Positions 5,287 to 7,943 of a stretch of DNA of 7,943 nucleotides are shown one piece after another. The stretch's first letter is position 1. Every line of letters begins with the position of its first letter. The DNA is from Candidatus Falkowiibacteriota bacterium (GTDB lineage Bacteria; Patescibacteriota; Patescibacteriia; UBA11705; JACRDX01): positions 1 through 7,943 of the forward strand of contig JACRDX010000004.1 of NCBI GenBank assembly GCA_016212745.1. The letters run 5' to 3'. The notes beneath the pieces are model-generated. The model made no database searches. It was not told where the DNA came from and saw only the letters and a list, made by a program, of their open reading frames with translations. The translations under genes and the position numbers were made by a program.

Positions 5287-5917
5287 TTGGCATTTGGAAA
5301 TTTTAGACGATAAAAGGGCAGAAGTATTGCATAGGTTGAAAGAATTTGAGCAGTTTGGTTTTCTCGCGGGCGGTACAGCATTGGCTTTGCAAATTGGACA
5401 CAGGCGGTCTTATGATTTTGATGTTTTTTGTTATTCCGAGATACAGTTGTCGTTGCTCAGTCAATGCAAAAAGATTTTTGATATCAAACAGAGCTTGGTC
5501 AATAATAGCGAGGAATTTACTTTTTTAACGAAGCATAACATCAAAATAACCTTTTTGTATTATCCGTTTGTTTTTAGAGGACATAAAATAAAAAAACAAG
5601 GATTCTTGCCGATGTTAAGCATACTGGATATTGCCAGCGCAAAAGCGTACGCGTTGAATAGACGGGCGAGTTTTCGCGATTATGTTGATTTGTATTTTAT
5701 TATAAAAAATAAGCATGCTTCTTTGGCGCGTATTATAAAAAATTGCAAACGTATTTATAGCGAATTGTTTAGCGAAAAGTTATTGTTAGGACAGTTGTTA
5801 TATGTAGAAGATTTGCCGCAAGACGAGATTAAAAACTTAATGTTTATTGAGCGAAGAATATCTGTTGGCGAGATACAGAGATTTTTCCAAAAAGGAATAG
5901 AGAAGGCGTTAGGTTGA
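5267..5917 (+). CDS. AbiEii/AbiGii-type nucleotidyltransferase (toxin-like)
   Basis: 216 residues from ATG 5267; an in-frame TTG 15 bp earlier is less likely. The nucleotidyltransferase core is clear: AGGTALALQIGHR (34-46), followed by SYDFDVF (48-54) with the metal-binding pair Asp50 and Asp52. A Lys126 region and FRDYVDLYFII (136-146) match the conserved K and KD(Y/F)xDL of the PF08843 family. AbiEii-type proteins transfer nucleotides to RNA targets such as tRNA and act as the toxin of type IV toxin-antitoxin or abortive-infection modules. Whether this one is toxic is inferred. It is cytoplasmic and complete, overlapping the DUF6922-like gene. In this position it could stabilise the neighbouring DGR or defend the cell. 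Confidence 0.82.
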   Translation: MSKRLDSWHLEILDDKRAEVLHRLKEFEQFGFLAGGTALALQIGHRRSYDFDVFCYSEIQLSLLSQCKKIFDIKQSLVNNSEEFTFLTKHNIKITFLYYPFVFRGHKIKKQGFLPMLSILDIASAKAYALNRRASFRDYVDLYFIIKNKHASLARIIKNCKRIYSELFSEKLLLGQLLYVEDLPQDEIKNLMFIERRISVGEIQRFFQKGIEKALG

Positions 5918-5940
5918 TTTGGTTTGAAATTTTATTTGTG

Positions 5941-5946
5941 TATAAA
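5941..5946 (+). promoter_or_regulatory. -10 box of the hrcA operon
   Basis: TATAAA ends one base before the CIRCE operator. No convincing -35 is seen at 17 bp. A repressor bound to CIRCE would cover the transcription start. Confidence 0.5.
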
Positions 5947-5973
5947 TTAGCACTCTCTATTGACGAGTGCTAA
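5947..5973 (+). promoter_or_regulatory. CIRCE operator (HrcA binding site)
   Basis: TTAGCACTC (5947-5955), nine bases, then GAGTGCTAA (5965-5973): a perfect match to the CIRCE consensus. HrcA binds this inverted repeat and represses the heat-shock operon until heat or misfolded protein depletes active HrcA. It is the only CIRCE in the window, so grpE and dnaK are probably controlled through this site. Confidence 0.97.
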
Positions 5974-5987
5974 TTCGTTTGTTAAAC

Positions 5988-6032
5988 TGGAAATTAGAAA
6001 CTTGAAATTAGACCCCCAGTTTCTAATTTCCA
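5988..6032 (+). repeat. 15-bp inverted repeat in the hrcA leader
   Basis: TGGAAATTAGAAACT (5988-6002) pairs with AGTTTCTAATTTCCA (6018-6032) around a 15-base loop. The nonamer GAAATTAGA occurs at 5990-5998 and 6004-6012, and inverted at 6022-6030. The stem ends 13 bases before the hrcA ATG. It may act on translation or mRNA stability, or be one of the AT repeats scattered in such genomes. Confidence 0.7.
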
Positions 6033-6045
6033 ATTTCTTATTTTT

Positions 6046-6741
6046 ATGCCTACGGAAAGACAGAAAAAACTTTTGAAAAAAATAATTGAAGCGTTTGTTA
6101 AAAGTGCCGAGCCATTGTCGTCCGGTTTTTTGGTGGACAAAATTGAAGAAAAAATCAGTCCAGCGACCGTTCGCAATGAATTGGTCGCATTGGAAAACGA
6201 AGGATTTATTTTTCAGCCGCACACTTCAGCTGGTCGTGTCCCGACAGAAAAAGCGTATCAATTTTACATTGAAAACTATTTGGATAAAGAGCGCGAGCTT
6301 GGCAAAAAAGAATTGGCAGCACTGGAAGAAATAAAGAAACAAGAAGTTGATGATAAAATAAAAGTGAAAAATTTTGCCAAAGCCATTGCCAATTTCGCGA
6401 AGCAGGGCGTGATGGTGACTTTTACCGAATGCGACAATTATTACACAGGACTTGCCAATATTTTCAGCCAGCCAGAATTTTTTGACAAAGAATTAGTTGT
6501 GAACTTGTCATCGGTTATTGAGCATTTGGACAAACGGTTGCAAGATTTGGGAAAAAAGAATTTTGATGAGCCGGAAATTTTGATTGGCCATGAAAATCCG
6601 CTTGGCTGCGATTGCACTTTGATTGTGTTTAAATATCAACTGGGAAAATTCAAAGGAATTATTGGATTGCTCGGTCCGACGCGAATGGACTATCAAAAAA
6701 ATTACGCGTTAGTAAAAGAAAGCGTTAAATTATTAAAATAA
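6046..6741 (+). CDS. hrcA: Heat-inducible transcription repressor HrcA
   Basis: A 231-residue repressor. The winged-helix domain covers about residues 1-75, with SPATVRNEL (38-46) and the signature HTSAGRVPT (59-67). The C-terminus ends in the conserved GPTRMDY (210-216). The middle GAF-like region is about 100 residues shorter than in model HrcA proteins of about 340, as often seen in reduced genomes. HrcA dimers bind CIRCE, present 73 bp upstream, so the gene is autoregulated. The ATG has no Shine-Dalgarno and follows a leader hairpin. The stop is one base before the grpE start, so the two genes are translationally close. Confidence 0.96.
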   Translation: MPTERQKKLLKKIIEAFVKSAEPLSSGFLVDKIEEKISPATVRNELVALENEGFIFQPHTSAGRVPTEKAYQFYIENYLDKERELGKKELAALEEIKKQEVDDKIKVKNFAKAIANFAKQGVMVTFTECDNYYTGLANIFSQPEFFDKELVVNLSSVIEHLDKRLQDLGKKNFDEPEILIGHENPLGCDCTLIVFKYQLGKFKGIIGLLGPTRMDYQKNYALVKESVKLLK

Positions 6742-6742
6742 T

Positions 6743-7180
6743 ATGGGTGATGAGAAAAAAAAGTGCGAAGAATATTTAAATGGTTGGAAGCGGGCAATGG
6801 CAGATTATCAAAATTTGGTTAAAGACGTGGCAAAAGAAAAATTGGAATTTGTGAAATTCGCGAATCAAAATTTAATTTTGGAACTGCTGCCGATTTTGGA
6901 TAATTTCAAATTGGCGTTTAGCAACGTTCCTGACGTGGAAAAAGATGGCGCGTGGATGGTTGGGTTTGCCCACATTAAAAAACAGCTGGAAGATTTTTTG
7001 AAAGAAAATGGAGTTGAAGAAATTAAAACCATTGATGAAAAATTTGACCCAATGCTGCACGAAGCAGTTGGAAAAGCTGAAAATTCTGAAAAAGAAAGCG
7101 GAATAATAGTTGAAGAAAAAAAACCGGGTTATAAATTGCATGGCAAGGTCGTGCAGGCAGCGAAAGTAGTAGTTACATGA
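6743..7180 (+). CDS. grpE: GrpE, nucleotide exchange factor of DnaK
   Basis: 145 residues, shorter than the usual 180-200 because the disordered N-terminal tail is nearly missing. The long helix is present with ADYQNL (20-25) and LLPILDNFKLA (48-58). FDPMLHEAV (101-109) and a C-terminal GYKLHGKVVQAAKVVV match the beta domain. GrpE dimers release ADP from DnaK and sense temperature through the long helix. Its ATG follows the hrcA stop by one base. Confidence 0.95.
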   Translation: MGDEKKKCEEYLNGWKRAMADYQNLVKDVAKEKLEFVKFANQNLILELLPILDNFKLAFSNVPDVEKDGAWMVGFAHIKKQLEDFLKENGVEEIKTIDEKFDPMLHEAVGKAENSEKESGIIVEEKKPGYKLHGKVVQAAKVVVT

Positions 7181-7212
7181 TAATTTTTAAATTTTTATTT
7201 TCTAATTTTTAA

Positions 7213-7943
<731 letters not shown>

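Overview
The window is AT-rich bacterial DNA that looks like Candidate Phyla Radiation (Patescibacteria), but this assignment is inference. It rests on four things: the short HrcA (231 aa against roughly 340 in model bacteria) and short GrpE, the absence of convincing Shine-Dalgarno sequences before any gene, the low-complexity AT intergenic inverted repeats, and the close match of the reverse transcriptase, Avd and target proteins to the diversity-generating retroelements (DGRs) I know from that radiation. TGA works as a stop at the ends of four genes, so the TGA=Gly code of Gracilibacteria/SR1 is unlikely.

Bases 1-4986 are a complete-looking DGR. Two target genes end in a variable region (VR): a 5'-truncated one at 1-237 and a full one at 2364-3251. 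Between them lies a large MoxR-like AAA+ ATPase (334-2337). Downstream come a strong extended -10 promoter (3318), a hairpin-rich leader, the adenine-rich template repeat (TR, 3518-3636) and a 14-bp spacer hairpin. The accessory protein gene avd follows on the minus strand (4035-3667), then the reverse transcriptase on the plus strand (4036-4986). The start codons of avd and the RT abut in a single CATATG. Aligned by eye, VR2 differs from the TR at 21 positions, all of them TR adenines, plus one deleted codon. VR1 differs at 20 adenines and at 7 other bases, 6 of which are third-position silent-type changes. This is the signature of adenine-directed mutagenic retrohoming, with VR2 rewritten more recently than VR1.

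The expected working of the system is as follows. The TR RNA, with RT and Avd, is copied into cDNA with random bases opposite adenines, and the cDNA replaces VR DNA. The C-terminal lectin-like surface of the two target proteins is thereby varied. The AAA+ ATPase between the targets is probably their functional partner, but its role is unknown.

Bases 5011-5917 hold a two-gene cassette: a small DUF6922-like protein overlapping an AbiEii-type nucleotidyltransferase (toxin-like). It has its own extended -10 promoter, placed across the RT stop codon.

Bases 5941-7943 are the heat-shock operon hrcA-grpE-dnaK (dnaK runs off the end). A perfect CIRCE operator sits next to a -10 box, a 15-bp hairpin lies in the hrcA leader, an AT inverted repeat lies between grpE and dnaK, and dnaK carries two tandem 15-bp palindromes in frame.
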